From Coffea arabica (lineage: Eukaryota > Streptophyta > Magnoliopsida > Gentianales > Rubiaceae): DNA of 64,000 nt. This document shows positions 32,340-45,817 of this stretch, one piece after another (within the stretch, counting starts at the first letter, position 1; every line of letters begins with the position of its first letter). Where the stretch lies: NCBI RefSeq assembly GCF_036785885.1, contig NC_092312.1, forward strand, positions 16,882,001 through 16,946,000, written 5' to 3'. A program made the translations under genes and the position numbers. Under the pieces are notes generated by a model. The model was not told where the DNA came from. It saw only the letters and a list, made by a program, of their open reading frames with translations, and did not search any database.

Positions 32340-35300
32340 CTATACATGTTGAGCACGCATCTTCTCATGGATATCCATCACAACATCCCGAAGCTCCGGA
32401 AAAATTGATACGAGTACGAGTTCAAGTATTCCATACGCAAGTTGCTTTAAACAAATGGTAGACTACAATTGGCAATTGACAACTGTTAGGATTCTTGCAG
32501 GAATGTACGTACTGTAAATAAAAGAAAGCTCGCCTCAAAGTCACTTTAGGCTACAACTGACTAGTCTGTTTGGGCGGTTTTACCTGAAGGAAATAATATA
32601 TATCCCTAGCACACCGCCTATACTGCTTATGCCCTATCAAGCTGACCAATGCGGATGGAGCACCATCTGAAACAAAATAAAAGTTGAACTCTTTCTAGCA
32701 ACGGAATTCCAATAACAACAAAAAGTCACCAATTGTCAAAATGCAGGAACTGATAACTGTAAGGTAAGATTCAAGCATGTGTAGAATAAACTAGGAATGC
32801 AAACAAGATATGATAAAATGAATATAAAACTTAGTTGTAAGTATACTCCATTTTACATAAAGCTGAAAAAACTAAATTATAGCATATCCATTCTTCAACA
32901 TTCTCCAACAAAACAATCTGCAAAAGCAATCAGCTAGCCTTTTAGAAAAGATTATATTAAAAAAGAGGCTCGATAGTGGAAATACAGCTATACACAAGTT
33001 AGGGACCTATAGCATCAGTAAAGGAGACTGCTTCACGGTAACAGTTGCCATCTAGCAATGCAGGAATAGACATGAACTACCAGTTTAAAATAAGACACAT
33101 TAAACAGAGCAGACCAGAAAGGTATAATGCTCACCAAAAAGCAACTTCTTCACATCACTAGCTCTACGAGCAGCCTCCAGCTGTTGCTCAAATGAACCAG
33201 GTCTATAGGCTTTACTTCGAGCTGATTGTTCTGGAGTTTGCACAGAGACTTGACTCTGTTCACTATCATCCGCTTGAGATTCAATATTCCATTTCAGGAA
33301 GAATTTGCCATCAGGCCAAAGGACCTGGGAGATCAATAGTCATTTATTACACAACTCCTTTCAAGCTTCAGAACTAAAACGTTTACATTTAATTCATCCT
33401 TTCAAAGACCAAACTAAGAGTCATACTTAAATATTGACCACAATAACTTAACAATGCAACCAATCCATTAATAAGATGAATCTCATCCATGGACTGACAG
33501 CATACACCCAACAACAGTCTAGTTGATCAGATTGGTTAGACTTTAGAGTTTAGGGATTATAATAATCTCAGAACTTGTATTCGAAGTTTGTAGAACTTAA
33601 AATCGAAGAGAGTTGATGCTCATAAAATTAAATTTTGTTGCTAAATAATTACAAAGAAGATTGCAGCGTATTAAGAAAAGATTAAAGTACTGATTCTAGA
33701 GTAATAATTAAAACAGGAATATAATCGAAAGTTATTTATTTTAGTGTGATGTGGATAGTTATAAAAAACTTTGATCAGACCTATTTTTCCTTGACAATTA
33801 GAAACAGGACCAAGTAGTAATTCCCCCTCAAACATGTCATGAACACATATCCCTGTTTTATCTCCGTGAGTTCAGCCTTTGTGATGACCAATTTTAGTTT
33901 CTGGCCTCAGCATCCATACTACCTGGCATTTTTATATTTTACTCGGTCTGACTTAATGCTAAAATTACAAATTCAAGAATGCAACAATTCACTCAATGTT
34001 TTCATCCCATTGGGAAGCCATCGGAGAATCTACATTTTGGTCATGCATAATAGAAAAATCAAACTTTAATGAAATTTTGCTTCAAATGAAAATATGGCAC
34101 TGAAGAATCATGTATTTAAGCTCAATGCCTTCAAAAAGAAACTAAAACACCTTCTATTGGCCATAACGAGTAACCTACCAGCCTACATCACACTTTATTT
34201 GTTACAGAATATCCAATTTTAACATAAGCATAAAGTTTTGCAGCCAAGAACCAAAAAAATTATTGGAACAGTGCACTTCGCAGGTAATAATAGCATAAAG
34301 TGATGCGATCTAACCAATATCCCATGCAAGTTAGAAGTAAAATGGAAGAGAGGGAGAAATTTGAGTATTAAATGCTATCTATATATGGATTGCTCATCTA
34401 AAGTAATCATGTTACTGCAAGACTTCACAAATAAAGCCATACCTGCTGATCTTGATCATGAATATATAATTAAACAATTGTGAAATTTAGAAAGCTAGAG
34501 CACTTAAACAGATACACGTGTGCTTGTGATAACGGAAGACATACATCTTGAATCCATCGTATTCCATAAGCAACAACATCTTCTCTACGAAGCCAGTGAA
34601 TTTCCCTTAAAAGCCAGTCATCAATGGCATCCTCCATCATTAACTGCAAAATTTGCTTTGACATCCAGAAAACTTGTCTTCTGCATTTAAAGAACACAAG
34701 TTTTTGTTTACATCTAAAAGCTTTGTGATTTTACATCTAATAACTAATTTACAATTGATGAACAGCAGTAAAAACCCTTATTATCAAAGGGCCTGCAGAA
34801 ACATGAAAAGGACAATCAAAGATGCTATGAAGAAAAAGACAACTTTGACCTTTACCTTATCCACCCTCTTTTCTTGAGCTGGAATATCTTATCTACTAGA
34901 TTCAGTATAGGTACAGTTAAATTAGGTGGAGTCCACTGCAAAAAACCACCAATAACAAGCAGAGTAAGCATGGATGGAGACATAGGATGATAAGGGCAAA
35001 GCGAATAAACGGTAACCGGAGTATACCATCCAATAGAACATTATTTTAACAATTGAGAAAGATATGAATATGCAGCAAATCCTCATGGATGATTGCTACC
35101 CAATATTCAGTTCTCTCCAAGATCTCTTATGCATGATGACTTCAATATTAAAACATTCCATACAAGTGTTAGTCAAGCAGTTCCTGTGATGAATTCTAGT
35201 TTGGAATCAGTATTCATGCATTAGAATTAAGAAATTTGATGTGCAAAAATATAAAATACAGTAGCTGAACATGATCGTTCAAGCAAATATTGAAGCCTTT

Positions 35301-38300
35301 ATGCATAATTATGTAAGAAACCCACAATGACAAAATAGAAAGCCAACTGATATAAGGTAGTGAAAGGTACAGTAATGGGGAGAAGAAAAAAAAAGTAATC
35401 TACCAAATTCACAATACCTCTGGTGGCACCTCAGCTGGATCCCCCGACTGATTAGATGTCAATGCCAAACTTAAATCTGGAGCTTTCCCCAGGCTGAGTG
35501 AATTAGATAGTTCTGTATCATGTTTCACCACAGAATCCAAGTTTCCAAAATCACCATCACGTTTAACGACCCGTGGAGGAAACCCTTTCGAATTCAACTC
35601 ATTGTCTGAATGCCAGCCATTAGCTTGTGTACTGGATTCTACTTCCGACCGAACCTGGCCATCTTTATCGACTTCTTCATTATCAGAAAAGCTGTTAACT
35701 GACTCTGAAGCACTTTGCATCAAGGACATTTTATTAATATCATCTGCATTCCAAGATACATGCCTGCTTGGAACTGATGAAGATAAATCAAATGAAGAAG
35801 AAGGTGAACCAACAACCTTCTTCATTAAGCCATCAGAAACTCCTCTGAACTGCCGTACAATGTCATCCACAGCATCATCCACATTAACTGTTTGCCAAGT
35901 ACACAAAACATTAAGCACAATATCATTGACAGAATGTCTTCAACCACAACTATACAAATGATTTTGGAGATAAGTAGCTAAACCATAAAACAGAGGATAA
36001 GGCGACAATCAATATAGCTTAGTCTCATTAAACTAATTGGCAAACATTACAACAACATAGAAAGCTAGGTCTTTTACTGTGTTTATCCAAGAAGCTGTCA
36101 CTTGTAGACCAGATAGATATAGTACATGCCTAGCCCATGAGCAAAATAATTCAACCAGACAGATGAGGCAAACTTCAGAAAATTAATAATTCATTAAAAC
36201 TACCTTCCAGGCAACGAAAGTAAAAATTAAAATGGACCAAAACTCAACCTTCTAAGAAATGCCTACTCAATGATTATTTAATTTCTTAGAACTTTTAACT
36301 TTATTTTATGAAGTTAAAGCATAGTCAGCACAGCACAATCACGAGCATAATATGATGAAGAGGTATTAGAAAGTACATAGCAATTCACACATGTAACTTA
36401 ATGTAGTAGCAAGGAACCAGTAAAAGAAACAATCACGCGTTCAACTGTAACTGAAACTATATACAACCGACTCGCAATTTATGATTTGTTCAGAATTGAG
36501 CTCATAGAAACACCAACTTACCAGCCAGTGTTCTCATCACTGAAGAAGATTTTCCAAAGGAGTAATTCTTCACAAAAGTTGAAAAGAAATTGATTAGAAT
36601 GAACTTAAATTTGGAGAAAAATTGGCCTTCATTAACTGATAAATTTTGATTCTAAGCACCTTTGATGAGACACTGAGAAAATCCCACACTTCATGTTGTT
36701 CAGCGACATTAGCAATTGACAAAAGATCCTGGGAAAGAAAACCAGTCAAAACAGTTGAAAAGCAGGGGCACTACTATAAAAGGTATGCTCAAAAGGAGCA
36801 GCTTCATACTTGCAGATATTTGTCAAGCTGGATGCAACGTTGATGAACAAAAGTATCCTCTGTGCTTGAAGAGAATATCCTCTTAGGAGGCAGGTGTAAC
36901 GTGTAATTGGGAATATCCTTAAGATGTCGATGCAATCTCTCAAAGTTCCTGTATCTATGGAAACAGAATTCAAAGAGAATTAAGAATCAAAATCAAACCA
37001 GGATAAGATTGAAGAGAATTTATTTGAGTCCTTCTTCCATAATTAAAAAATAAAGTAACTTGTAAATGACCATGTACTAAATACCGGAATATGCATATTA
37101 TTAAGATGGTACAGTATGTTTTATGAAAGGAGAACAAGAAAAACACCTTCTCTTCACAAACCAAGTTCTTTTAACAGCGTCAGTCACTGCTATAGAATAA
37201 ACTGCAAATGATTTTGACCCAAGTTTCTCAAAGTATGCTCCTACCACCTGAAATATGAAGAAATGATAGTCAAATAGAGCATTGCATAATCAGGCAAAAA
37301 AACATTGAAGGTAAGGATATAAAACTTTGCACTTAATCAAACCAGAACATGGCAGCGTGGCAATCAAGTCCAACATCTCATAGTTTCCAAAATCTATTTG
37401 CCAAGAATAAGTAGCCCGTAAGCTTCAACATGCGCCTGGAGAAGAAGAAGGAATACTTAACCTACCCGACATTTAAGCTTTGGAGCATGCAATGCCTCGC
37501 CATGTAAGATCATGTCTGATGCTGCAATGAGACTATGAACTTCATTACGTCTGCTAGAGTTTGCACTGTAGAATTCCGAAATTATACCTCTGCCTTTACT
37601 TGTAAATTGAACATCCATTTTTGACGGAACTCTCAGATCAGAAGCACTATTTGATCTTCTAAGCCCACCTGCAGTCTGATTAACAACAACTGCAGTGCTA
37701 CCCCTATGTTCCTTATCCAGAAACCCCTCCCCCGAAGATATTCCTTTGTTGAGATCCCGAGACAAATGATTGACACGATTACCATATCCAGTGTCTAGGT
37801 GAGGCCTCAGAGGCAGTTGCATCACAACTTTTTCGTCGACTGCACTTGATGGAGGAGGAAACTCCAGGGGCCTGAAGTCCTGTAGCACTTCCTTCCCCAT
37901 ATGTTTACCAGGGATGGAACTGTTTACTGAACCATTATTTCCTGGAGTTTGAAGTCCAGTAGTAGTACTCTTCTGGAGTTTCTTTTTATAATTTCTTCCG
38001 ATTGCCCACATGTTTTCAAGATTTTCAGGCATTAGAACTTCTGTTCTTCTCTGGGTTGCTGCCTCGAGTTTACGGGCCCAGTCAGCCGGTTGTGGATGGG
38101 GCTCATCTATAGTTGTATCATAAAGTGAAATTCCTTGTACATCTGATGATAGTCTTCTTTGCTTATCAAAATGAGATGTCACCATATCAGTTCCATGATT
38201 GTTCAAAGCTGCATTTTTCCTTAAAGAGGGTTCACCAGTTACGGAGTCTGCAGCGACAGAATGGTCATTATCATGATCTTCCATAGTTGACAACTCATCA

Positions 38301-40615
38301 AGATCTCCCTCCGTTAACCCCTCCTTAATAGCAATTAAAATACTTTCAATCAACTGATTAATATACCTGGAGAAAAATTAACTCGAGTTAATAGATTTTT
38401 TTAGTTAATTTTGCAGCATCAGCAGATTTACCGCATGAATGAGCTGCACGAACTTTGAATAAATATATCATATTTAAGCATAATATATGTAACTAATCAA
38501 TGCATGGGAGGGGAAAACTCTCATACTTCCAATAGCCAATAAAACAGAAATTTCTACTTGGCAAGATAAATGAATGAGCTAAGGTAATTGTTCTTGCCAG
38601 TGACACCTAAGACTTGGAGAGAGAGAGAGAGAGAGATTGGCATTTTGAAGATGAAGAAAGTATCACATCATGCAAAAACTTCACAACACGATTAGAAAGA
38701 CAAATTGAAGACACATGATTCAACCATACACAAACTCATCAAAAATATGAAGCTGCTTATTAAACAACAGCTGTCTGGTGGGAGAAGTCTTAGCTTCCAG
38801 TCAAAGCAATGGATTAAAATTACTTGTATTAGCTTTACAAGGACATGCATGGAGATACAAGGAACATATCTGCGGCATAAATAACAGAGAAGGAAGCTTT
38901 GTCCTTAGCATTTGATTTTAAGGCAATAAACTAGGATAAACATTCATAAAGAATCTCATTAAACCTTCCAAATGTCACGCGTTTGATAGAAATTCTGGAT
39001 CACAAGTGAGTTTCACCGAAATCAATTACACATTTAAATTTCAGCAACTATGAGAAAAGGATTGTAAAGAAGAAGAAGGACAAGAAACTCACGCTGGACT
39101 TGCTAAGTTCATAACAGGTTGCATAACCAAACATGTTAGAAGCTCCCTAGCCATGCATCGAACCAGGGGACACTGGGATTCCCTCGGTCTAAGAACTGCA
39201 GCTATAACACCACCCATGAGACGCTGAAGAAACTGTACAGCAGAACAAGCATTAGAGTCAAATGGAAACAATAAGGAAATACTTGTGAAAAGCGTTTTCA
39301 TAAGAACACTCCACTCACACCTTGTACTCACACTCAGGAGATATCAAAGCAGGGTGAAGCTCCTTAGAAGCCAGAAGGTGGTGCTTCAACCTTTCATCTC
39401 TTTCTTCAGAAGACAAGGTGCCCATAACATCTACGCCTATTGTAGCCTGGACTCGTCGGAAAAGATCTATGTGATCACCTACAAGGTCTACTACATCCCT
39501 GAAAACCAACAATCGCGTCATATGATTTCATAATTGAGAGTATGAAATGGATTGGCAGATGCAAAAGGGGTTCTGTAATGAAGAAAGAGGTGATGGAAAG
39601 CAAAAACCTTGTCAACAAGTCAACAAGGTTTATCTCTTTGACTCTTCCAGACACTTCACCAAGCGCATCCATAAACATATCATGGATTAGCTTAGGAGCC
39701 TCCAGGTCAGAAGTAATGGCAGAATACCAGAGATCTACAACAAAATCCTGCAGAAGCTTGTTGACAAAATCTTCAACTGCTGCCTCTACAACAGGAGAAT
39801 CGATTTTCCTTTTCCATTTTGGTGGAAGAGGCACGGTAGAAAGGCGAGAATCGTTCACAGATAACTGCTTCTTTTCCAAGTGTGACAAATATGTTACTTG
39901 TGAGACTTTCCGAACCTTCCAATGGAAGTCTACCTCATTAAACAATATCCGTAATCCAGAGACCAAAAATACAGCTATTGGCAAATTCATCCACATTGAT
40001 TTACTTGTGTCTGCAGTAAGGAAAGCATAAGAACTTAAGAAATATGCTGAAAAGCAATCAGCAGTGCCCTGATCAGAAGAGCAACACATTTGCGTTTTGT
40101 ATACCAAACAGATAAAACAACATATAAGCAGATTCTTCCAAAGTCGTTCCTATCATGGATTCATTCAACACAAGCATCACGAGACAAGTGTCGTAACTGC
40201 TTCAAGGACACATGACCGATTCAGTAAGTACGATTAAAGAATGAAATAATAGATTATGAAAATCTACCGAGGAAAAGAAAGTACACAATTAATATCATTG
40301 GACACCTAGGGCTGAAAGTCCTAGACTAAAGCATGATTCACATAACAGCTAGCTCAAGCAGAAATTTATTAAAGAATTCAATTCAAGGTTGCAAAATGCT
40401 AACAAATTTTAACTCAAGCAGAATTTAGTCGCAGAACAAAAAAAGAGACTGGAAAAGTGAAATCAGAATGCTCGGGAATAAAATTGGAAAAGAAGAAACA
40501 GATATAATAACTTACGAGTTAAGAAGTAAGAGAAGGCGAATATACAAAGAGCCCACCACACTGTTCGGAGTTTGGCTTCTTCAATTAGATCTTGTAAAGT
40601 CTGCATTGGCTTCAT
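32340..40615 (-). CDS. Sorting-nexin-like protein with PXA, PX and nexin C-terminal domains (At2g15900-like)
   Basis: I can trace 15 minus-strand exons with consistent GT-AG borders and phases: 40615-40516, 40010-39608, 39498-39321, 39232-39093, 38366-37466, 37247-37147, 36954-36810, 36728-36660, 36567-36522, 35887-35418, 34935-34856, 34680-34545, 33324-33135, 32666-32584 and 32462-32340, giving 1,054 residues. Two hydrophobic segments lie near residues 18-33 and 38-56. The PXA domain runs from about 105 to 285 (SPVVEAAVEDFVNKLLQDFV...). A long polar linker follows, then the PX domain at 575-679 with the phosphoinositide-binding RRYRNF motif. The nexin C-terminal region is at about 852-1030. 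Animal relatives (SNX13/14/25) also have an RGS domain, absent here as in plants. These proteins act at endosomal, ER or lipid-contact membranes. The length fits Arabidopsis At2g15900 and At1g15240. Confidence 0.9.
38617..38635. repeat. (GA)n microsatellite in an intron of the PXA-PX gene
   Basis: An uninterrupted run of nine to ten GA units in the intron between exons 4 and 5. Likely length-polymorphic. Confidence 0.9.
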
Positions 40616-42790
40616 TTTGCTCCCAAAATTAGTCGACGAAAAAACGAAACCCCTAAAATTCCCCCAATCTACTTATATATTTCATTCAAACGCAGCTCCC
40701 TATCAAAAAAAAAAATAATAAAAGTTCCCCCTAAATTTCTAACGTAACCATCCAATGTCAAATTGTCAAATTCAATTCATCAGAGTAAGGGAGGAAAAGA
40801 ATATAAAATCGTCAATTTGTTTCAGCAGAAAGAAGGATTGAAACAAACGACGCGATGAAGAATTGGGTGAAATTGATCGAGAGCGAATTGATGATTGAAT
40901 TTCCGGGCGAGAGTTTCCTTCTTATTTCTAATTTTTCCTTCCTTTTTTTCCCTGGGTTTCTGGTGAATTCGGCTATTTTGGAAGCGGAGCTGGAGCTGGA
41001 GGTGGAGGAGAGAGAAAAAAACGTGGGAAAGAGAGCGTTAATTAGTGAAATGGGCTTTTAACTGGACCGTTGAGTACAAGCTGCGGATACCGACGTCTTA
41101 TGTTTGGGCAGGCATTGCGTAGTGTTTCTGCGCTGTTTTGTGCCTTTTGGCTTCCCGTTTTGTTTTCGTTTTTTCGTGGATTTTATGTACCTAACGTACC
41201 TTTGTCAGCATGCTCATAAAAGCTAATCACCCGGCTATGGCTATTTCATTTTTTTCATAATAAATTTGTTTGTGCTAATGATATGTACTTCAGTTTTGAA
41301 GCTTGTACAACAAATGCCCGTTTTCAACTATGCCCCTCTCTTCCAAACCCCTTTTCTTTTTTTTTTTTTACGTAAGCAGTTGGTTGAATGTAGAAAAAAA
41401 CTTTGCTCGCATGAGGTAAATGGTCATATATTACCAAAAAAAAAGAACAAAAGAAAATTTTTTATTGAGTGACATAAGTTTACTCTAATTTTATCACTTG
41501 CAGAATTTGATGGAATTATCACCTTGCAGAACCGCCATCTTGAGATGTTTGAGGATTAATGAATTTAAGAGTAAATCGTTTGCATGATATCTGTATGCAC
41601 TTTTATCCGAACGTATAAATTTAGTGATTAGTAACGTTGTTGTAATGTTGATGAAAATGTACAATGTGAATGTTAGGAAACATGCAGTTGGCGTTCAAAC
41701 TCAACGTTGTGGCTAAATTTTTAATAATAGTAGGTAGTATAACCTCCTAAAGGCATATACGGTACGAGCTTCTAAAATTAGTTACTTGTAAGTGTTTTGT
41801 ATTAGCTTGGTATGTTACATAGCAATCAATCTTTGTGGTTTGTATTACAATCCCAAAAAGCCAATTGGATATTGCTTAATTCTCGCTACTTCAAATTTAT
41901 CTTTGCGTTCTCTAATACACGTACATGTAAATGTAGCTACTAATTGGAAAATGACAAGCATCATTAACCTTTGCGCGCATTAGATGTTCGCATTCCACAA
42001 CAAATCTTCTATTGTATTTGTATGGCTCTAGTTTCTTTTCTTCACGCAGGATCGGTCTTAGCTAGAATACCATGCATGGAAAAGATTCATATATATAAAA
42101 GAAACTCAAGCTGTACTATTATCAGGCACAAATTTTCATTAAAAAAAAAAAAACCAGTAGTATATGTTAATTTGTCCATTATACAACAGTCGTATGTATA
42201 ATCTTCGATTATAGAAGGACTGATTCTTTTTCAACACATCTCCTTTTTTATTCATTGCACGATTATTTTTCTCTCAAAGCAATTAGCGACGCCGGTCGGT
42301 CGTACGTACTTCTAGTATTGTATTGACATGTCAAATCTTTATGTAGAAGAAGAATATTCTGTTTTCTGATTTCTTAGAAACTCTTAGGTAATATTCTTGG
42401 GTAATATCAAATCTTTATTTTTCGGGTATAAAAAATAGCAAACGGTTATAGATGCAGAGAGCTGTTTGTTTTTTGGGAACATTCATGTAAGTCGACTGAA
42501 TCGGTCATTACCCGACTTTTAGTTTTGTTTCCCTACCATCCATCCATGCTCCCCGATTTTAGAGCAATGGTCCTGAAATTTGTCTTCCGCTCACGGGTCT
42601 TCAATTGCTATTTTTGGAGTAGCAAGGAGCTCCACAGAATTTGGGAGCTAAACTCGGACGCCTTCTCTATCAACGCCTCTAAATGCCTCTCGGAGCCTCC
42701 ACCGTCCCTCTCAGAACCTCGATATAACGCCCTCAGTTCTCTATTGAATGACCAATATTTAGCAGCCTTGGGCCAACCAAGGTGGTTACC
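40616..42790. other. Shared upstream region of the divergent PXA-PX and LRX genes
   Basis: Head-to-head intergenic region of 2.2 kb. The PXA-PX leader is probably within 40616-40860. The rest is AT-rich, with no gene or defined repeat. A GA/GGA-rich patch at 40986-41020 can be read as a frame but is not a gene. Confidence 0.5.
42427..42435 (+). promoter_or_regulatory. Possible TATA box of the LRX gene
   Basis: TATAAAAAA in a GC-richer context (CGGGTATAAAAAATAGC), about 355 bases before the start codon. This implies a long leader, and several ATGs lie in between, so the assignment is tentative. Confidence 0.35.
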
Positions 42791-45700
42791 ATGGCGCATC
42801 TTCCAAGAATGAGGGCCTTGGGCTGCTTTTTCTTCATCTCCCTCCTTTCCTTCTCTTCATTTTCTCTCGCACTAACAGATGCCGAGGCAACTTACATTGC
42901 TCGCCGGCAATTGCTGACGTTTTCAAAGCTGGATCATCTTTCTGAAGGTGGTATCCTTGACTCGACAAATTTTGATTTTGAGCTCAACTTTACTTTTGAA
43001 AACGATAGGCTCAAGAAAGCCTACATCGCCCTCCAAGCATGGAAGAAGGCCACGTATTCTGACCCGCACAATACGACCGGCAACTGGGACGGTCCTGATG
43101 TTTGTCAGTATACTGGCGTTTTCTGTGCACCAGCACTTGATGATCCAAATGTGACTGTTGTTGCTGGTATTGACCTCAACCATGCAGACATTGCCGGCCA
43201 TCTTCCCGTCGAGATTGGTTTGCTGACTGACATCAGTCTTCTCCATCTCAATTCCAACAGGTTCTGTGGAATAATCCCAAAAAGCATCTCTAAACTGACC
43301 CTCCTATACGAGCTTGATGTGAGCAACAACCGTTTTGTCGGACCATTCCCGCATGTGGTTCTGGAGTTACCGAACCTCAAGTACCTTGATATTAGATTCA
43401 ATGACTTCGAAGGAGCGTTGCCTCCAGCCCTTTTTGACAAGCAGCTCGATGCCATATTCATAAACAACAACAGATTCCACTCCAACCTCCCAGAAAACTT
43501 TGGCAATTCCCCAGCTTCGGTGATTGTGGTGGCACAGAACCATTTCAGTGGTTGCCTCCCAAAAAGCATTGGCAAAATGGGAGAAACCTTGGACGAGATC
43601 AATTTTGCCCACAATGGTCTCTCCGGTTGCTTGCCCGAAGAAATCACCGAACTCCAAAGTGCAACTGTATTTGACATCAGTGAAAACAAGTTCGTTGGGT
43701 CCTTGCCTGTTGGTCTAGAGTACTTGCAGAAGCTTGAAGAGATCAGCATTGCTCAAAACATGTTTACGGGAAATGTTCCTGAATCTTTGTGTACCTTGCC
43801 AAGTGTAACAAACATCTCTCTTTCTTACAACTATTTCGAGAATGAGGATGTTTCGTGCGTATCCTCTGGTAATTTAACCATAGAGGACGACAGCAATTGC
43901 TTGGATAAGCCAAGCCAGAAAACAAAGGCGGCTTGTTTACCTGTTACAAGTCACCCCGTTGACTGCGCCAAAGAGGGCTGCAGAAAATCCCCGTCCAGAA
44001 AAGCTCCAAAGCATCCGGAGAAACCTCACCAGCCAACTCCTACAAAGCCAAGGCCAAGGACTCCAACCAAACCTGCGCCAATTTCCTCTCCTCCCACACC
44101 CCAGCCAACACCAAAACCGTCACCATCACCAACAGTTGAGCCACCAAAACAAGCACCATCACCAAAGGCACAACCTCCTAAGGCTCCTGCACCAATACCA
44201 ACACCCGTACCAGTCGCTAAACCTCCCAAGGTATCAAGCCCTTCACCAGTAAAGCCTGTGGAACCACCAAAGGTTTCTCTTCCGCCAGCACCAACTCCAG
44301 AGGCCACTGTCCCTCCACCTATTTCAAAGCCACCAACTCCCATTCAATCTCCACCACCACCTGTTTCGGAACCACCAACTCCTGTACAATCTCCACCACC
44401 ACCTGTTCCAGAACCACCAACTCCTAGCCCAAAGCCAACTCCTGTCCAATCTCCACCACCACCAACCCCTACACCAAAGCCAGCTCCTATTCAATCTCCT
44501 CCACCACCAACTCCGGTTCCATCTCCAATCCCACCTGTTTCAAAACCACCAACTCCTAGCCCGAAGCCAACTCCTATCCAATCACCACCACCAATCCCTA
44601 CTCCTACCCCAGAGCCCACTCCTGTTCAATCTCCACCACCACCTGTTCCAGAACCACCAACTCCTAGCCCAAAGCCAACTCCTGTCCAATCTCCACCACC
44701 ACCAACCCCTACACCAAAGCCAGCTCCTATTCAATCTCCTCCACCACCAACTCCGGTTCCATCTCCATCCCCACCTGTTTCAAAACCACCAACTCCTAGC
44801 CCAAAACCAACTCCTATCCAATCACCACAACCAATCCCTACTCCTCCCCCAGAGCCAACTACTGTTCCATCTCCACCCCTACCTGTTTCAAAACCACCAA
44901 CTCCTAGCCCAAAGCCAACTCCTGTCCAATTACCACCACCAACCCCTACCCCAGAGCCAACTCCTGCTCATTCTCCACCACCAACTCCTGTTCCATCTCC
45001 ATCCGCACCTGTTTCAAAACCACCAACTCCTATCCAATCTCCACCACCACCAATTCCTAGTCCAAAACCAACTCCTATCCAATCACCACCACTACCAACT
45101 CCTACCCCAAAGCCAACTCCTATTCCATCCCCACACCCATTTGTTTCAAAACCACCAACTCCTAGCCCAAAACCAACTCCAATTCAATCTCCACCAACAG
45201 TTGTTGTCTCACCACCACCAACTCCAGTTAAATCCGCACCACCACCTGTGCCTGGGCATCCCCTGCCACCGCCACCAGTTGCCTCGCCTCCACCAGTTCC
45301 AACTCAATCTCCACTACCACCTGTTCCCGTCCATTCTCCACCACTACCAGTGGCCTCACCCCCACCTCCAGTTCACTCACCACCTCCGCCAGTCCATTCT
45401 CCACCACCACCAGTGTTCTCACCTCCTCCACCAGTTTTCTCCCCACCACCACCAGTGTTCTCACCTCCTCCACCAGTTTTCTCCCCACCACCACCTGTCC
45501 ATTCACCTCCACCACCACCAGTCTTCTCTCCTCCACCTCCAGTTTTCTCACCTCCCCCACCAGTTCACTCTCCACCACCACCCATCTTCTCTCCACCACC
45601 ACCAGTGCACTCACCACCCCCACCAGCACCTGTTCTATCCCCGCCTCCTCCTCCAGTACAATCACCTCCACCACCACGAGCACCAATTCATCCACCTTCT

Positions 45701-45817
45701 CCACCTCCTGCTCCTGTGGCTTCTCCACCACCCCCAGCTTTTGCGGACGTCGTGCTTCCTCCAATCCTTGGCGCAGCGTATTCATCACCGCCACCACCAA
45801 TTTACCCTGGCTATTAA
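42791..45817 (+). CDS. Leucine-rich repeat extensin (LRX/PEX family cell-wall protein)
   Basis: Single-exon gene, 1,008 residues from the ATG at 42791. Residues 1-30 are a signal peptide (LGCFFFISLLSFSSFSLALT). An N-terminal LRX segment with NWDGPDVCQYTGVFC follows, then about ten plant-type LRRs (residues 120-360, for example LHLNSNRFCGIIPKSI and FDISENKFVGSLPVGLEYL), a Cys-rich hinge (CLPVTSHPVDCAKEGC), and from residue 400 a very long Pro-rich extensin domain with dozens of SPPPP and PTPSPKPTP motifs. It ends PPPPIYPGY. Secreted LRX proteins bind RALF peptides with their LRR domain and anchor in the wall through the hydroxyproline-rich tail. The short, tyrosine-poor SPPPP tail with PTP repeats resembles pollen-type PEX proteins (Arabidopsis At2g15880, At3g19020), which is an inference. 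It contains a 240-bp internal duplication. Confidence 0.95.
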   Translation: MAHLPRMRALGCFFFISLLSFSSFSLALTDAEATYIARRQLLTFSKLDHLSEGGILDSTNFDFELNFTFENDRLKKAYIALQAWKKATYSDPHNTTGNWDGPDVCQYTGVFCAPALDDPNVTVVAGIDLNHADIAGHLPVEIGLLTDISLLHLNSNRFCGIIPKSISKLTLLYELDVSNNRFVGPFPHVVLELPNLKYLDIRFNDFEGALPPALFDKQLDAIFINNNRFHSNLPENFGNSPASVIVVAQNHFSGCLPKSIGKMGETLDEINFAHNGLSGCLPEEITELQSATVFDISENKFVGSLPVGLEYLQKLEEISIAQNMFTGNVPESLCTLPSVTNISLSYNYFENEDVSCVSSGNLTIEDDSNCLDKPSQKTKAACLPVTSHPVDCAKEGCRKSPSRKAPKHPEKPHQPTPTKPRPRTPTKPAPISSPPTPQPTPKPSPSPTVEPPKQAPSPKAQPPKAPAPIPTPVPVAKPPKVSSPSPVKPVEPPKVSLPPAPTPEATVPPPISKPPTPIQSPPPPVSEPPTPVQSPPPPVPEPPTPSPKPTPVQSPPPPTPTPKPAPIQSPPPPTPVPSPIPPVSKPPTPSPKPTPIQSPPPIPTPTPEPTPVQSPPPPVPEPPTPSPKPTPVQSPPPPTPTPKPAPIQSPPPPTPVPSPSPPVSKPPTPSPKPTPIQSPQPIPTPPPEPTTVPSPPLPVSKPPTPSPKPTPVQLPPPTPTPEPTPAHSPPPTPVPSPSAPVSKPPTPIQSPPPPIPSPKPTPIQSPPLPTPTPKPTPIPSPHPFVSKPPTPSPKPTPIQSPPTVVVSPPPTPVKSAPPPVPGHPLPPPPVASPPPVPTQSPLPPVPVHSPPLPVASPPPPVHSPPPPVHSPPPPVFSPPPPVFSPPPPVFSPPPPVFSPPPPVHSPPPPPVFSPPPPVFSPPPPVHSPPPPIFSPPPPVHSPPPPAPVLSPPPPPVQSPPPPRAPIHPPSPPPAPVASPPPPAFADVVLPPILGAAYSSPPPPIYPGY
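44401..44880 (+). repeat. 240-bp in-frame tandem duplication in the extensin domain
   Basis: Bases 44401-44520 and 44641-44760 are identical over 120 bases, and the next 120 bases of each unit differ at only a few sites. The unit is exactly 80 codons, so the frame is kept. It doubles a PVPEPPTPSPKPTPVQ to PIPTP block and is typical of recent unequal exchange in repetitive Pro-rich coding DNA. Confidence 0.93.

Noticed and set aside
42525-42812. 95-codon frame overlapping the LRX start
   Set aside because: Lies in the LRX leader, has no domain, and overlaps the signal peptide in another frame; at most an upstream open frame.
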